Shown here piece after piece: positions 27,791 through 38,200 of a stretch of DNA of 64,000 nt. Position numbers and translations under genes: made by a program. This DNA is from Nocardia altamirensis NBRC 108246 (lineage in GTDB: Bacteria > Actinomycetota > Actinomycetes > Mycobacteriales > Mycobacteriaceae), in contig NZ_BDAY01000007.1 in NCBI RefSeq assembly GCF_001612685.1, positions 1 to 64,000 of the forward strand, given 5' to 3'. The notes under the pieces are model-generated. The model saw only the letters and a list, made by a program, of their open reading frames with translations, was not told where the DNA came from and did not search any database. Position 1 is the first letter of the stretch. Every line of letters starts with the position of its first letter.

Positions 27791-27798
27791 AAACGTTT
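27791..27798. promoter_or_regulatory. LacI-type operator core
   Basis: The eight-base palindrome AAACGTTT, within CTAAAACGTTTGAG, lies between the divergent LacI regulator and MFS transporter genes. LacI-family operators usually centre on a CG step with A/T arms, so this is the probable binding site. Confidence 0.65.
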
Positions 27799-27830
27799 GA
27801 GTTGTTGCTGCTCTGCCAGGAAGGACCATC

Positions 27831-29201
27831 GTGTCTCGCGATGCCTTTACCGTCCTCGACTCGACGAAACTGACCCCGTTCCACCGCAAGGTGACGATCC
27901 TCTCCGCCGCCGGGATGTTCCTCGACGGCTACGACATCACGGTGATCGCGGTGGCACTGCCCGCCGTCACCAAACAGTGGCACCTGTCCGCGCTGATGGT
28001 CGGCGCGCTGACCGCATCGGCCGTCATCGGAATGTTCCTGGGCGCCTTGGTGTTCGGTCGGCTCACCGATCGCCTCGGCCGCAAGAAGATGTACCTGTTC
28101 AACCTGATCGGCTTCGTCGTGTTCGCGCTGCTCGCCGCGTGTGCGCAGGACGCATGGCAGCTTTTGATCTGTCGGTTCCTGCTCGGTCTCGCGCTCGGCG
28201 CGGACTACACGATTTCCACCTCGCTGCTCGCCGAGTACGCGCCTGCCAAGCGGCGCGGCAGTCTGATGTGCAGGCTGGGGGCCACCTGGTTCGTCGGCGC
28301 GGCCTGCACCTACGCGTTCGCGCTGCTGCTGCTTCCGCTCGGCGACATCGCCTGGCGGGTGATGCTGGTGCTCGGCGCGGTGTTCGCCGTGATCGTGCTG
28401 TGGATGCGGCGCAGCATCCCGGAGTCGCCGCGCTGGCTGGCGGCCCAGGGCCATCAGCAGGAAGCCGACGCGGTGCTGACCGAACTCGGTGAGGGCGAGG
28501 TCAGGCCCAGTGTCGGTGTGGCACAGGCGCAGACGTCGCCGTGGCGCACGATGTTCACCTTCCCACTGCTGCGCATGGTGTTGTTCTGCTGCGGCTTCTG
28601 GTTCTGCTACACGCTGGCCTACTACGGCATCACGCTGTACACGCCAACGATTCTCAAGCAGGTCACCTCCAGCCAGGCAGGCATCTACACCGGATCGCTC
28701 ATCATCGCGCTCCTCGGCGTCACCGGAGCGGTCGTCGGCGTGAACCTGGTCGATCGGATCGGCCGCAGGCCGCTGCTGATCGTCGGATTCGCGGGCATGC
28801 TCACCGCGCTCGCCATCCTGGCGCTGTTGCGCAATCCCGGTCTCGCCGTTGTCGTTGCGCTGCTGAGCATTGCGGTGCTGTTCGCCAACTCCGGGCCGGG
28901 CATCGTGAACCTGGTCTACCCGAGCGAGGTCTTCCCGACCTCGGTCCGCGCCACCGCCAACGGGCTCGGCACCGCGGTTTCTCGCATCGGCGCGATCATC
29001 GGTACCCTGCTGCTGCCCACCCTCATCAAAGCCTGGGGACTGCACAACGTGTTGTGGATCTTCGTCGCCGCCGGTGCGACCGGCCTCCTCATCGCGTACA
29101 CGCTTGCGCCGGAAACCAAGGGCAAGACCCTCGAGGAGCTGACCGAGCGTCCGCTGAATGCCAAGGGCACCACCGAGAATGCCGAAGCGGCGGTGGGCTG
29201 A
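27831..29201 (+). CDS. MFS transporter (sugar/metabolite:H+ symporter type)
   Basis: The 456-residue protein has twelve predicted membrane segments. N-terminal FLDGYDITVIAVALP, the loop GRLTDRLGRKKMYLFN (MFS motif A) and a second copy VDRIGRRPLLIVGF are diagnostic. LAEYAPAKRRG follows TM4 and YPSEVFPTSVRATANGLG lies in the C-terminal half, as in the metabolite:H+ and sugar porter families. GTG 27831 is preceded by AGGAAGGA. It is divergent from the LacI regulator and co-transcribed with the metallophosphoesterase five bases downstream. Import of a sugar, polyol or organic phosphate is likely; the substrate is not determined. Confidence 0.9.
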   Translation: MSRDAFTVLDSTKLTPFHRKVTILSAAGMFLDGYDITVIAVALPAVTKQWHLSALMVGALTASAVIGMFLGALVFGRLTDRLGRKKMYLFNLIGFVVFALLAACAQDAWQLLICRFLLGLALGADYTISTSLLAEYAPAKRRGSLMCRLGATWFVGAACTYAFALLLLPLGDIAWRVMLVLGAVFAVIVLWMRRSIPESPRWLAAQGHQQEADAVLTELGEGEVRPSVGVAQAQTSPWRTMFTFPLLRMVLFCCGFWFCYTLAYYGITLYTPTILKQVTSSQAGIYTGSLIIALLGVTGAVVGVNLVDRIGRRPLLIVGFAGMLTALAILALLRNPGLAVVVALLSIAVLFANSGPGIVNLVYPSEVFPTSVRATANGLGTAVSRIGAIIGTLLLPTLIKAWGLHNVLWIFVAAGATGLLIAYTLAPETKGKTLEELTERPLNAKGTTENAEAAVG

Positions 29202-29206
29202 CCTCC

Positions 29207-30823
29207 ATGTCCACCCTCGACCACACCATTGCGCCCGGCGAAACGATCGGCACCGGTAGCAGTACCGACTATCGGGCATTGACCGACGGCGCAGGCGAAC
29301 CCCATTGCCTGCGTACCGAACTCGCGGACCATGCCGAGCCGGTGACCGGAAAGTCCGTGCTGCGCTTCGTGCACCTCACGGATTTCCAGCTCGCCGATCC
29401 GTTTTCGCCGGGCCGCCTCGATTTCCTGCAACGCCTCGCCGGGCGGCCGGGCTGGGACGCGATGTTCCCGGCCTACCGCCCGCAGGAGGTGGTTGCGCTC
29501 CAGGCCTTCGAGGCGGTGGTCAGGACGATCGGCGAACTCGGCTCCGCGCGTGCCGAGTTCGTCATCACCACCGGAGACAACACGGACAACGCGCAGCTCA
29601 ACGAGTTGCACGCGTTCCTGGCGCTGATGGACGGCGGCACCGAGCTCGATCCGGTCTACGGTGCCACCGACCTGCGAACACACCCGTCGCACACGGTGTC
29701 CGGGGATTTCTACAACCCCGCGCCTGCCTCGCGGGACCGCTACAAGCGCGACCACGGGTTCCCGGATGTCCCAGGAGTCCTTGCGGCGGCGGCACATCCG
29801 TTCGTCACCCAGGGTGTCGGCGTACCGTGGCTTGCTTGCTTCGGCAATCATGATTGCCTGGCGCAGGGCCGGGCGCCGGTGACCGAGGCGTTCCAGCGTC
29901 TGGTCACCGGCGGCAGGCGGCCGGTCGGGGTGGCCGGGGAACTTCCGGACGACCCGATGGACCGCTACCTCGCCGATCCCACGGTGTTGTCGAATGGTCC
30001 GGCGGTGTCGATCGCACCGAACGCGGATCGTCGCCTGGTCAGCCCCGCCGAGTACATCCAGGCGCATCTGGACAGCCAGGCGCATCCGCCCGGTCACGGG
30101 TTCACCGAGCAGAACCTCGCCGACGGCACGGCCTACTACTGCTACGACGAGATCCCCGGTGTCCGGGTGATCGTCTTGGACACCACCAATCCCGCGGGCC
30201 ATGTCACTGGCAGTATCGGTCCGCGGCAACGGGATTGGCTGATCGATCGGCTCGCCGAGGTGCACTCCGCGCATCTCGACGCGGACGGCGCCGAGGTCAG
30301 GACCGGCAACCCCGATCGGGTCGTCCTGCTCGCCTCGCATCACGGCCTGACCATGCTCGACAACACGGTCGAAGGCCCGCAGGCCGACCTGCCGCGCTAC
30401 CTCGCCGACGACATCGAGGCGGTGCTGCACCGGTTCGGCAATGTGGTGCTGTGGATCGCGGGCCACGAGCATCGCAATACGGTGACGCCGCACCACGGCG
30501 CGAGCGGCGGCTTCTGGCACATCATCACCTCGGGCCTGTGCGAGTGGCCGTGCCAGGTTCGCCACCTGGAACTGCTACTGCCCGAACCGGATTCGGCCGA
30601 CGCGGTGCTGATCATCCGATCAACGATGATCGACCATGCCGCGCCGGTGCGACCGGGCACCGCGCTCGACCTGTGGGACCTGGCCAGCCTGCACCGGGAA
30701 CTCGCCGCGAACGAGCCGAGCCGGGTCGGCGGCCCGCACTCCGCGGGCACCGCCGCCGATCGCAATGTCGAGCTGGTCGTCCCGATCAGCCAGGCGCTCG
30801 CCGCGGTACTGCGGGCCGAATAG
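29207..30823 (+). CDS. Calcineurin-like metallophosphoesterase
   Basis: The 538-residue protein has the dinuclear metallophosphoesterase motifs in order: FVHLTDFQLADP (D-x-Q in place of D-x-H), VITTGDNTDNAQ (GDxxD), CFGNHDCL (GNHD), LLASHHGLTML and AGHEHRN (GHxH). It appears to belong to the actinobacterial group of long phosphoesterases with a C-terminal extension. The lack of a signal peptide suggests cytoplasmic action. ATG 29207 follows the transporter stop by five bases, implying coupled translation. Together with the transporter and LacI repressor it looks like uptake and dephosphorylation of one substrate. The first metal-ligand His is replaced by Gln, as in some family members. Confidence 0.85.
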   Translation: MSTLDHTIAPGETIGTGSSTDYRALTDGAGEPHCLRTELADHAEPVTGKSVLRFVHLTDFQLADPFSPGRLDFLQRLAGRPGWDAMFPAYRPQEVVALQAFEAVVRTIGELGSARAEFVITTGDNTDNAQLNELHAFLALMDGGTELDPVYGATDLRTHPSHTVSGDFYNPAPASRDRYKRDHGFPDVPGVLAAAAHPFVTQGVGVPWLACFGNHDCLAQGRAPVTEAFQRLVTGGRRPVGVAGELPDDPMDRYLADPTVLSNGPAVSIAPNADRRLVSPAEYIQAHLDSQAHPPGHGFTEQNLADGTAYYCYDEIPGVRVIVLDTTNPAGHVTGSIGPRQRDWLIDRLAEVHSAHLDADGAEVRTGNPDRVVLLASHHGLTMLDNTVEGPQADLPRYLADDIEAVLHRFGNVVLWIAGHEHRNTVTPHHGASGGFWHIITSGLCEWPCQVRHLELLLPEPDSADAVLIIRSTMIDHAAPVRPGTALDLWDLASLHRELAANEPSRVGGPHSAGTAADRNVELVVPISQALAAVLRAE

Positions 30824-30834
30824 CGCCGCGGCAC

Positions 30835-30879
30835 ACCGGAAGCTGCGTGGCCATGGCTGGGAAGGGGCACGCAGCCGGT
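30835..30879 (+). terminator. Possible terminator after the phosphoesterase gene
   Basis: Two nested inverted repeats (ACCGG/CCGGT outside, GCTGCGTG/CACGCAGC inside) with an 18-base loop follow the stop by 12 bases. There is no T-run. Confidence 0.4.
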
Positions 30880-30921
30880 CGGCCCGAACGGTGTCACACT
30901 TTGCGCGCCTGTTTCGTCGTT

Positions 30922-30939
30922 CTATCGATACATCAATAG
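30922..30939. promoter_or_regulatory. Operator-like palindrome before the DHA2 exporter
   Basis: CTATCGAT-AC-ATCAATAG is an inverted repeat with seven of eight matching positions, 43 bases upstream of the exporter start. Its length fits a TetR- or MarR-type site. No regulator gene is adjacent on that side. Confidence 0.45.
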
Positions 30940-30981
30940 AGCGGCCGCACGCATCGCTCGAGTACCGGTAGGGGTCCTCCG

Positions 30982-32460
30982 ATGAACGCTTCCTCGCACG
31001 GCGCCTCTCGCCCGAACACCGCGGCCGGTCGAGAGGGTGGCAGAGCGGCGACGGCGGTCCTGGGGTTGCTGTCGTTCGCCATGCTGATCGTTTCTCTCGA
31101 CCAGTACATTGTCGTCGTCGCCTTGCCCGATATCGGCAGGGAGCTCGGCTATTCCGCGCAGACGTTGCAGTCGGTGATCAGTGCCTACGCGGTGGCCTCG
31201 AGCGGCTTTCTGCTGTTCGGCGGGCGCGCCGCGGATCTGCTCGGCAGGCGTCGGGTCCTTGCGACGGGGCTGGCCCTCTACGCGCTGTCCTCGCTGGCAG
31301 GCGGACTCGCCACCGGTCCGGGGGTTCAGCTGACCGCGCGTTTTGTCCAGGGCATCGGTGGCGCCCTGGTCTTTCCTGGCACCTTGGCGTTGATCAATAC
31401 CCTCTTCGCCGAGGGACCGGCCCGGAATCGCGCGCTCGGGGTTTGGGGCGGTTCCGGCGCCGCGGGGCTGGTCATCGGAGTGTTGCTCGGCGGGATACTC
31501 ACGCACGCGTTCGGCTGGGAAGCCGTGTTCTACGTGAACGTGCCGCTCGCCGGCGCCGCCTTTGTCCTCACCTTCGTCCTGATCGATGCCGATCAACCCC
31601 GCGACGGGGCTCGCTTGTTCGATCTTCCCGGCGTGCTGTCCGCGGCAGGCACCGTGACATTGCTTGTCTTCGTGCTGGTTCAGGGCCCGAGTCTCGGCTG
31701 GACCTCGCCGTGGATCATCGGTGCGATCGTTTTGTGGCTGCCTTTGCCGGTGACCTTCGTGATCGTCGAACGGCGCAGCCGCGATCCCCTCGTGCCCGTC
31801 GACCTGGTTCGCAACAAGAGTCTGTTGGTCGCCACCGCGACCGCGTTCATGTTCGCGGCCACCTTCGGGTCGCTGCTCTACTTTCTGTCCATCTATTTCC
31901 AGGAGGTCCGTGGTTACGACGCACTGGAAACCGGTCTGGCATTTCTGCTTCCGACCGCGATGGTCGTCACCGGGTCGACCTCGGCTGGACGGATCGTGAC
32001 CCGAATCGGCTTGCGCCGCACCCTTTTTGCCGCCCTCGCTATCGGTGCAGTCGGGGCGCTCGCGCTCGGCCTCGCGATGACATCGGACGCCTCGTACGCG
32101 TCACTCGTGCCAGGACTCATCGCGATGAGCCTCGGCGACGGCATCGTATTCACGGCGATGTTCATCGCGGCCGCCGCCGGAGTCTCCGGCAGCGAGCAAG
32201 GCGTCGCCTCCGCCATCGCCTCCACCGGCTCCGGTATCGGCGCCGTGATCGGGCTCGCCGTCCTCGTTCTCATCGCGAATTCCGGTGTCGAAGGCGCCAC
32301 GCACGCACAAACCCAAGTCGCCACCGCGACAGGTATCAGAACCGCCGTCTTCGTGATCGCAGGCGGCATCGCGCTCACCCTCGCCATCGTGCAGCAATTG
32401 CGGATCGCACCGGACCGTGCCGGACCCGCTGCCAAGGGCACAGCCGCGAACCGGATTTAG
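30982..32460 (+). CDS. DHA2-family MFS drug exporter
   Basis: The 492-residue protein has 14 predicted membrane helices. Diagnostic segments are [18 protein letters not shown] (TM1, motif D1 of the DHA2/QacA group), [15 protein letters not shown] (motif A), and [23 protein letters not shown] with [21 protein letters not shown] (motif C, the antiporter motif). Members export antibiotics, dyes or detergents with protons in. ATG 30982 follows GGTAGGGG. It stands alone between two terminators or convergent genes. An 18-base palindrome upstream suggests local repression, perhaps by one of the neighbouring regulators. Confidence 0.9.
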   Translation: MNASSHGASRPNTAAGREGGRAATAVLGLLSFAMLIVSLDQYIVVVALPDIGRELGYSAQTLQSVISAYAVASSGFLLFGGRAADLLGRRRVLATGLALYALSSLAGGLATGPGVQLTARFVQGIGGALVFPGTLALINTLFAEGPARNRALGVWGGSGAAGLVIGVLLGGILTHAFGWEAVFYVNVPLAGAAFVLTFVLIDADQPRDGARLFDLPGVLSAAGTVTLLVFVLVQGPSLGWTSPWIIGAIVLWLPLPVTFVIVERRSRDPLVPVDLVRNKSLLVATATAFMFAATFGSLLYFLSIYFQEVRGYDALETGLAFLLPTAMVVTGSTSAGRIVTRIGLRRTLFAALAIGAVGALALGLAMTSDASYASLVPGLIAMSLGDGIVFTAMFIAAAAGVSGSEQGVASAIASTGSGIGAVIGLAVLVLIANSGVEGATHAQTQVATATGIRTAVFVIAGGIALTLAIVQQLRIAPDRAGPAAKGTAANRI

Positions 32461-32522
32461 CCATTCACCACCGCTCCGGCGAGAACGGCTGAGTTACTCG
32501 AGCATTGGGGATGGGGTCGAGC

Positions 32523-33275
32523 TCAATACTCGATGCTGCGGCTGATGCCGGATGCCGCGACTTGGAGTGCGGCGATGAGCCGGGCGCGATCGCGGTGCAG
32601 GCTCGCGACGACGATGCCGACGGACGCTATGACGGTCTTGTCGCGGTCGCGGATCGGGACGGCGACAGAGCAGGCGCCGAGACCCATTTCTTCGGCGGTC
32701 TGGGCGTAGCCCTCGACGCGGACACGGTGGAGTTCCTCCATGAGCCGGCCGGGCTGGGTGATCGTGTACGGGGTGATGCGGGTGAGGTTGCCGAGTACTT
32801 CGGCCTGGACGTCCTCGGGTGCGTGGGCAAGCAAGACCTTGCCGACACCGGTGGCGTGCAACGGTAATCGGCTGCCCATGTTGCTGAGGATCTGCACGGA
32901 CGCGCGGCCGGACATCCGGTCCAGGTACAGCACCTGGGTCCCGTCGCGCACGGCCAGATGCACCGTGGCGAGCGTCGCCGCGTAGACGTCCTGGAGGAAC
33001 GGCGCGGCAACCAACCGCAGATCGGTGTGGACGGGGGCGAGCAGCCCGAGATCCCACACCCGGCGCCCGATCTCGTACTCCCCGTCGGCACGCCGAGCGA
33101 GCGCACCCCACGCGACCAGTTCACCGACGAGCCGATGGGTCGTCGGCAGCGTCAGTCCCGCGCGGCGGGACAGATCGCTGAGGGTCAAGCGTTTGTGCTC
33201 TGTGTCGAACGCGCCGAGTAGGGCGAGCAGCCGCGACGCGACGCTCACCCCGGCGCTTGCGGCATTTCCGGCCAC
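32523..33275 (-). CDS. IclR-family transcriptional regulator
   Basis: The 250-residue protein has the IclR winged helix (SVASRLLALLGAF, LTLSDLSRRAGLTLPTTHRLVGELVAWGAL). The GAF-like effector domain follows (VHLAVRDGTQVLYLDRMSGRAS, LPLHATGVGKVLLAHAP, GYAQTAEEMGLGACSVAVPIRD). GTG 33275 is preceded by AGAGGTG; the frame extends to 33416 with no ribosome-binding site. It is divergent from the secreted esterase gene, and the gap holds CGAAC-TTGT-GTTCG, a likely operator. It may control the esterase or the convergent exporter; the ligand is unknown. Confidence 0.92.
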   Translation of the reverse strand: MAGNAASAGVSVASRLLALLGAFDTEHKRLTLSDLSRRAGLTLPTTHRLVGELVAWGALARRADGEYEIGRRVWDLGLLAPVHTDLRLVAAPFLQDVYAATLATVHLAVRDGTQVLYLDRMSGRASVQILSNMGSRLPLHATGVGKVLLAHAPEDVQAEVLGNLTRITPYTITQPGRLMEELHRVRVEGYAQTAEEMGLGACSVAVPIRDRDKTVIASVGIVVASLHRDRARLIAALQVAASGISRSIEY

Positions 33276-33344
33276 GGCACACCTCTTTTGAACAAGCGTT
33301 TGACAGCCAACCTTGTGCAACCACACAATAGCCGCGCAATCATA

Positions 33345-33358
33345 CGAACTTGTGTTCG
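33345..33358. promoter_or_regulatory. Candidate IclR operator
   Basis: CGAAC-TTGT-GTTCG is a perfect 5+4+5 inverted repeat in the divergent region between the IclR gene and the esterase gene, 34 bases before the esterase start. A further CGAAC half-site follows at about 33364. Confidence 0.45.
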
Positions 33359-33391
33359 GATAGCGAACAATAGCGAAGTGTTGAGGCTCCA

Positions 33392-34354
33392 ATGTTTTCG
33401 TATAGCCGTCCCGCAATCACCAAAGCTGTCGCAACAATCGCCGCGGTGCTCGCGGCACATATGGGTGTCGTCGCACTGGCGCCGAGCGCGAGTTCGCAGC
33501 CGTCCTCCGCCAATGAAGTCCAGCGCGGGATCGTCTACACCGGCCAGGGCCGGTCGCCGATGAAGCTGGACCTGTACTTGCCGAAGGGCAACGATGGGGC
33601 GCTGCGCCCGCTCGTGATCTACATCCACGGCGGCGGGTTCACCAGCGGTGACCGTACCAATTTCGGTGCGCCGCTGCCGTGGGGAACCGTCGAGGCCAAC
33701 GCGAACGAACTGAACGCTCGCGGCTACGCGGTGGCCAGCATCGACTACGGATTGGCCCCGGCGAATCAATGGCCTGCCCCGCTGTTCAACGTCAAGGCGG
33801 CGGTCCGCTGGCTGCGCGCGAATGCGGCGAACTATCGAATCGATCAGGATCGGTTTGCGGCGTGGGGGGATTCGGCGGGCGGCTACTTCGCCACCATGCT
33901 CGGCGTCACCGGCGGTGTTGCCGAACTCGAAGGTCAGGACGGCACCCCCGGTGTGTCGAGCCGTGTGCAGGCGGTCGCCGACTGGTTCGGGCCGAGCGAC
34001 TTCGTGACCATGCAGGAGCAGACCGTGATCGGCCTGCCGCACGACGTGGGGTCACCGGAACACATGTACCTCGGTTGCGCACCGTCGGCCTGCCCGGACG
34101 TCGCGCGGACCGCGAGCCCGGTCACCTATGTCGACCGCAACGACGCGCCCGTGCTGATCCAGCACGGCGCACTCGACCACATCGTCCCGATCGGCCAGAG
34201 CATCGAGTTGGACGGTGTGCTCACCAAAGCCGGTGTGCAGCACCAGTTCCACACCTATCGGGGCGCCGATCACGAATTCGCAGGCTTCGTCGACGTGCGC
34301 GCGGTCAAGCAGACGTTCTACGAGTTCCTCGACAGCACACTGCGCCGCCGGTAA
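33392..34354 (+). CDS. Exported esterase/lipase (HSL-like alpha/beta-hydrolase)
   Basis: The 320-residue protein has an N-terminal export signal (ATIAAVLAAHMGVVALAPSASS). The hormone-sensitive-lipase pattern follows: LVIYIHGGGFTSGDR (oxyanion HGGG), AAWGDSAGGYFATML (GDSAGG nucleophile), and ALDHIVP and GADHEFAGF with catalytic Asp and His. It probably hydrolyses short or medium acyl esters outside the cell. The gene lies between two IclR regulators, divergent from the first and 54 bases before the second. Confidence 0.88.
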   Translation: MFSYSRPAITKAVATIAAVLAAHMGVVALAPSASSQPSSANEVQRGIVYTGQGRSPMKLDLYLPKGNDGALRPLVIYIHGGGFTSGDRTNFGAPLPWGTVEANANELNARGYAVASIDYGLAPANQWPAPLFNVKAAVRWLRANAANYRIDQDRFAAWGDSAGGYFATMLGVTGGVAELEGQDGTPGVSSRVQAVADWFGPSDFVTMQEQTVIGLPHDVGSPEHMYLGCAPSACPDVARTASPVTYVDRNDAPVLIQHGALDHIVPIGQSIELDGVLTKAGVQHQFHTYRGADHEFAGFVDVRAVKQTFYEFLDSTLRRR

Positions 34355-34408
34355 TCATCTCGCGGCAACACCGGCTGCTGCTTCCCTGAAAGATTCGGAG
34401 TTTTGAGC

Positions 34409-35203
34409 GTGACGAACGCGCCGTCGTCGGATTACGTCCAGTCCATGGCCCGCGGGTTGGCTGTCATCAAGGCCTTCGACGTCTCGCATCAACGGCAGAC
34501 GCTCAGCGATGTCGCGCGGCGGACCGACCTGACCAGGGCGACCGCGCGGCGATTCCTGCTGACGCTCGTCGAGCTCGGCTACGTGCGCACCGACGGCTCG
34601 CTGTTCTGGCTCAGTCCGCGGGTGCTCGACCTCGGCTACAGCTATCTGTCCAGCATGTCGCTGCCCGAGCTGGCCGAACCGCATCTGGATGTGTTGTCCA
34701 AGCAGGTGTCCGAGTCCTCGTCGGTGTCGGTGCTCGACGGGGACGACATCGTCTACGTCGCGCGGGTCGCGGTCAGCCGGATCATGACGGTCTCGATCAC
34801 CATCGGCACGAGGTTTCCCGCCGCCGCCACCTCGATGGGCCGGGTGCTGCTCGCCGGGCTGCCCGACGCGGACCTCGACGATTTCCTGCGCCGGGTGCAA
34901 CTGCCGCGGCTGACCAGCCGGTCGATTCACACGCCGGATGCGCTGCGCACCGAGCTCGATCGGGTGCGGCGGGAAGGTTGCTGTGTGGTTGACCAGGAGT
35001 TGGAGGCAGGCTTGCGATCGATGGCTGCCCCGATTCGCGACCGTGCCGGTGCTGTCGTCGCGGCGGTCAATATTTCGACGCAGGCCGCCCGCTATTCCCT
35101 GGAAGAGGTCTGGGACCAGCTGGTTCCCGCTGTCCGGGCGGCCGCGGCGGCGATTTCGCATGATCTCGCACGCACTGAACGTCGCCGCAGCCATGCTGGA
35201 TAG
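34409..35203 (+). CDS. IclR-family regulator, PcaR/PcaU-like
   Basis: The protein (264 residues from GTG 34409) has the IclR fold with the distinctive start SDYVQSMARGLAVIKAFD. LSDVARRTDLTRATARRFLLTLVELGYV is the helix-turn-helix, and the effector domain carries SVSVLDGDDIVYVARV and FPAAATSMGRVLLAGLP. This pattern matches the PcaR/PobR branch that controls protocatechuate and aromatic degradation. No pca, pob or ring-cleavage gene lies in the window. GTG 34409 has GGAG at eight bases; TTG 34403 is too close to that site. The esterase just upstream may be its target. Confidence 0.9.
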   Translation: MTNAPSSDYVQSMARGLAVIKAFDVSHQRQTLSDVARRTDLTRATARRFLLTLVELGYVRTDGSLFWLSPRVLDLGYSYLSSMSLPELAEPHLDVLSKQVSESSSVSVLDGDDIVYVARVAVSRIMTVSITIGTRFPAAATSMGRVLLAGLPDADLDDFLRRVQLPRLTSRSIHTPDALRTELDRVRREGCCVVDQELEAGLRSMAAPIRDRAGAVVAAVNISTQAARYSLEEVWDQLVPAVRAAAAAISHDLARTERRRSHAG

Positions 35204-35270
35204 CTATGGGTTTTCACTCAGTGGAAGCACCTGGTAGCGCTTGAAGCGTACATCCCGCTATCTGTTACCA

Positions 35271-38200
35271 ATGGGCACGGATACTGGGGATGGCGCTGTC
35301 GCCAGGGTTTTCCCGGATGCGCCCGCTCGACGGCATGTCCCCGCGCGTTCGGGATCCGTCGCAAGCCAGCCGAACGACGCGGCGGGCCCCGAACCAAGGG
35401 ACTTCGCCACCAGGTTGACCGAACTGTTCGCGGCGGCCGGTTCGCCGCCGACGACCTCGGTCGCGCACGCGGCCAACGCTCGGGTTCGCGAGGGCACGCC
35501 TCAGCTCACCGAACAGCGGATCAGCGACTGGCGGGGCGGCAGGTGCACCCCGATGACCTTCGTCGCGGTGCTACCGGTGCTGGAGATGCTGATGGCGCGG
35601 GCCAAGGGCCGCATGCTCAGCGGCCACCGGGTCGACACCACCTTGCTGGACACGCGGCACTGGCACGAACTCTGGCGGGCCGCCATGGTCGAGACGGGCA
35701 GCATCGACACCGAACGCGAACCGTATCGCGGGCTGTGGCCGTACCGAGTCGAGGACAGCGACCTGTTCTTCGGCCGCAACCGTGCGAAACATCAACTGCA
35801 CACGTTGATTTCGCGCGTCGAGTCGAGCAATACGATCAATCTGGCATTGCTGGTCGGCCCGACGGGTGTCGGCAAATCGTCCTTGCTCGCGGCCGGGTTG
35901 CAAGGGGCGCCCGGTCCGCGCATCCCGATAGTCATGACGCCGGGCCACGACCCGATCGCGACGCTGGAGTCCAAACTCGACGGCCTACCGCCCGGTCGCC
36001 GCCTGCTGCTCGTCGATCAGGGCGAGGAACTGTTCAGCCAGTGTTCCGACGAGACCCAACGTCACGGCTTTTTGATCGAGCTCGCGGCGCTCGCCGCACC
36101 GGGCGCCTCGTCGCCGACCACGGTGGTGTTCGCGATCGATACCGCGCACCTGCCGGAGTTGTCGCGCTATCCGGTGCTGATGGCGGCGCTGCGCGACCGA
36201 TCGATGATGCTCGATCCGATGACGCAGGACGAACTGCGCGACGTGATCGTCCAGCCCGCGGCCGTCGTCGGTGTGCGGGTCGACCACAGCCTGGTCGAGG
36301 TGCTGCTGCAGGACCTGGCCGCCGTCGATGTCCACAGCCCGGTGCGGTTGCCGCTGCTGTCCTTTGTGCTCACCACGACCTGGGCGAACCGCCGGGGTAA
36401 GACGTTGGCGCTCGCGGCCTATCGGGAAGCGGGCGGCATGGAGGGCGCCTGTGCGTACGGCGGTGAAGTGTTCTGGTCGCGGCTCGACGCCAGGCAGCAG
36501 GCGGCGGCACGACATCTGCTGCTCGCGTTGACGATCACCGGGCCGACGGCGGTGCTGCGCAATCGCATGCCGATCGAGGTGCTGCTCGCCGAGTCGCCGG
36601 ACCCGGAAGCGACCAGGGCGGTGCTCGCCAGGTTGACGAAACTGCGGATGATCGTGCAGCGCAACGACGACATCGAGCTGGCGCACGACCAGCTGCTGTC
36701 CGGCTGGCCGAGATTGGCCGAATGGCTGTCGGAGGAAAAGGAATTCGCACCGGCCAGGCAGCGGATCGAAGCCGACGCGCGGGAATGGGCGGCCCAGGAT
36801 CGCCCGGAAGCGTTGCTGTACGCCAAGACTCGGCTGGCGGACGCGGTCGAGTGGATGGCGCGCACGCAGTCGTCGAACCGGCTGGCCAAGGAATTCGTCG
36901 CCGTGTCGATGGAAAAGGGACGCAGGCGCGCGGTGCGCAGGCGGTGGATCCTGGCCGGGGTCGCCACCCTCGTCGTGGTGGCACTCGGCTCGGCCGCCGC
37001 GGTGGTCGCGCAGCGTGCGAGCATCGCGCAGCAGCGAAAAGACGTGTGGCTCGGTGCGATCGTCGCCGAGTCGGAGCGGCTCGAGACCATCGATCCCGGG
37101 CTGTCCGCCGAACTCGCGCTGGCCGCGTACCGCATCAACCCGGACGATCCCGGCGCCCGTGCCCGCCTGCTCGCCGCGCAAGTGACCCCGCTCGATGTCA
37201 CGTCCGCGGCGGCGCACGAGGGCCCGGTGCGCAAGCTCGCGTTCAGCCCGAACCGAAACCTGCTGGCCAGCGCGGGCAGTGACGGCATGGTCAGGCTGTG
37301 GGACATGGCGGATCCACGGGCGATCACGCCGGTGGCGGCCGGCCTCGGCGGTCATCGCGGCGACGTCCAATCGGTGGTGTTCGCGCCCGACGGCAACACG
37401 TTGGCCAGTGCGGGCGATGACGGCACCCTGCGGATTTGGGACGTCGCGAACCGGGCCGCACCGGACGAGCTCGGGTCGTTCGATACCGGAACACCAGCCA
37501 CCGCCGTCGTTTACCTGCCCGAGGGACACGTCGTTGTCGTCGCGGGCACCGACGGCACGCTGTCCTTGGTGAATGTGGATGTGCCGCAGGCGATGCATCG
37601 AGTGACACCGCCGATCCCCGCCACCGACAAGGCGATCAGAGCGATCGCGATCGCGCCGGACCGGCCGGTGCTCGCCAGCGCGGCCGACGACGGCACGGTG
37701 CGCTTGTGGAGCGTGCGCGAGACCGGCCTGACGCCGATCGGCCCACCGCTGGACGGCGAAGGCGGAAGGCAGACAGTCGAATTCGGACCGAACGACCTGC
37801 TCGCGACCGGCAGCGCGGATGGCGTGCTGCAGGTATGGGACGTCAGGGATCCGGCCCATCCGCACCGCATCGATGCGGAGCAGGCGCGTCGCGTTCCGGT
37901 CGCCGGGATGGCGTTCGCCGCGGACGGGCAGGTGCTGCTCGCGGCCGACGCCGACGGCACCGCCCGCGTCTGGAATATGCGGCACCGGGATCGAATCACG
38001 CCTACCGGCTGGGAGATTCACGGCGCGAGCGGCTCGATCCAGTCCATTCTCGTGGTCTCGGAGACGCAGGTGGTCACCGCAGGCACCGACGGCAGGATCC
38101 GCGCATGGCGGGCCCCGCAGGTGCAACTTCCGCTGCTCTTCGACGGCTCGCTCAGCTCGGTCGGCTTCGGCGGTGCGGGCAACCTGGTCGTCAGCGGACT

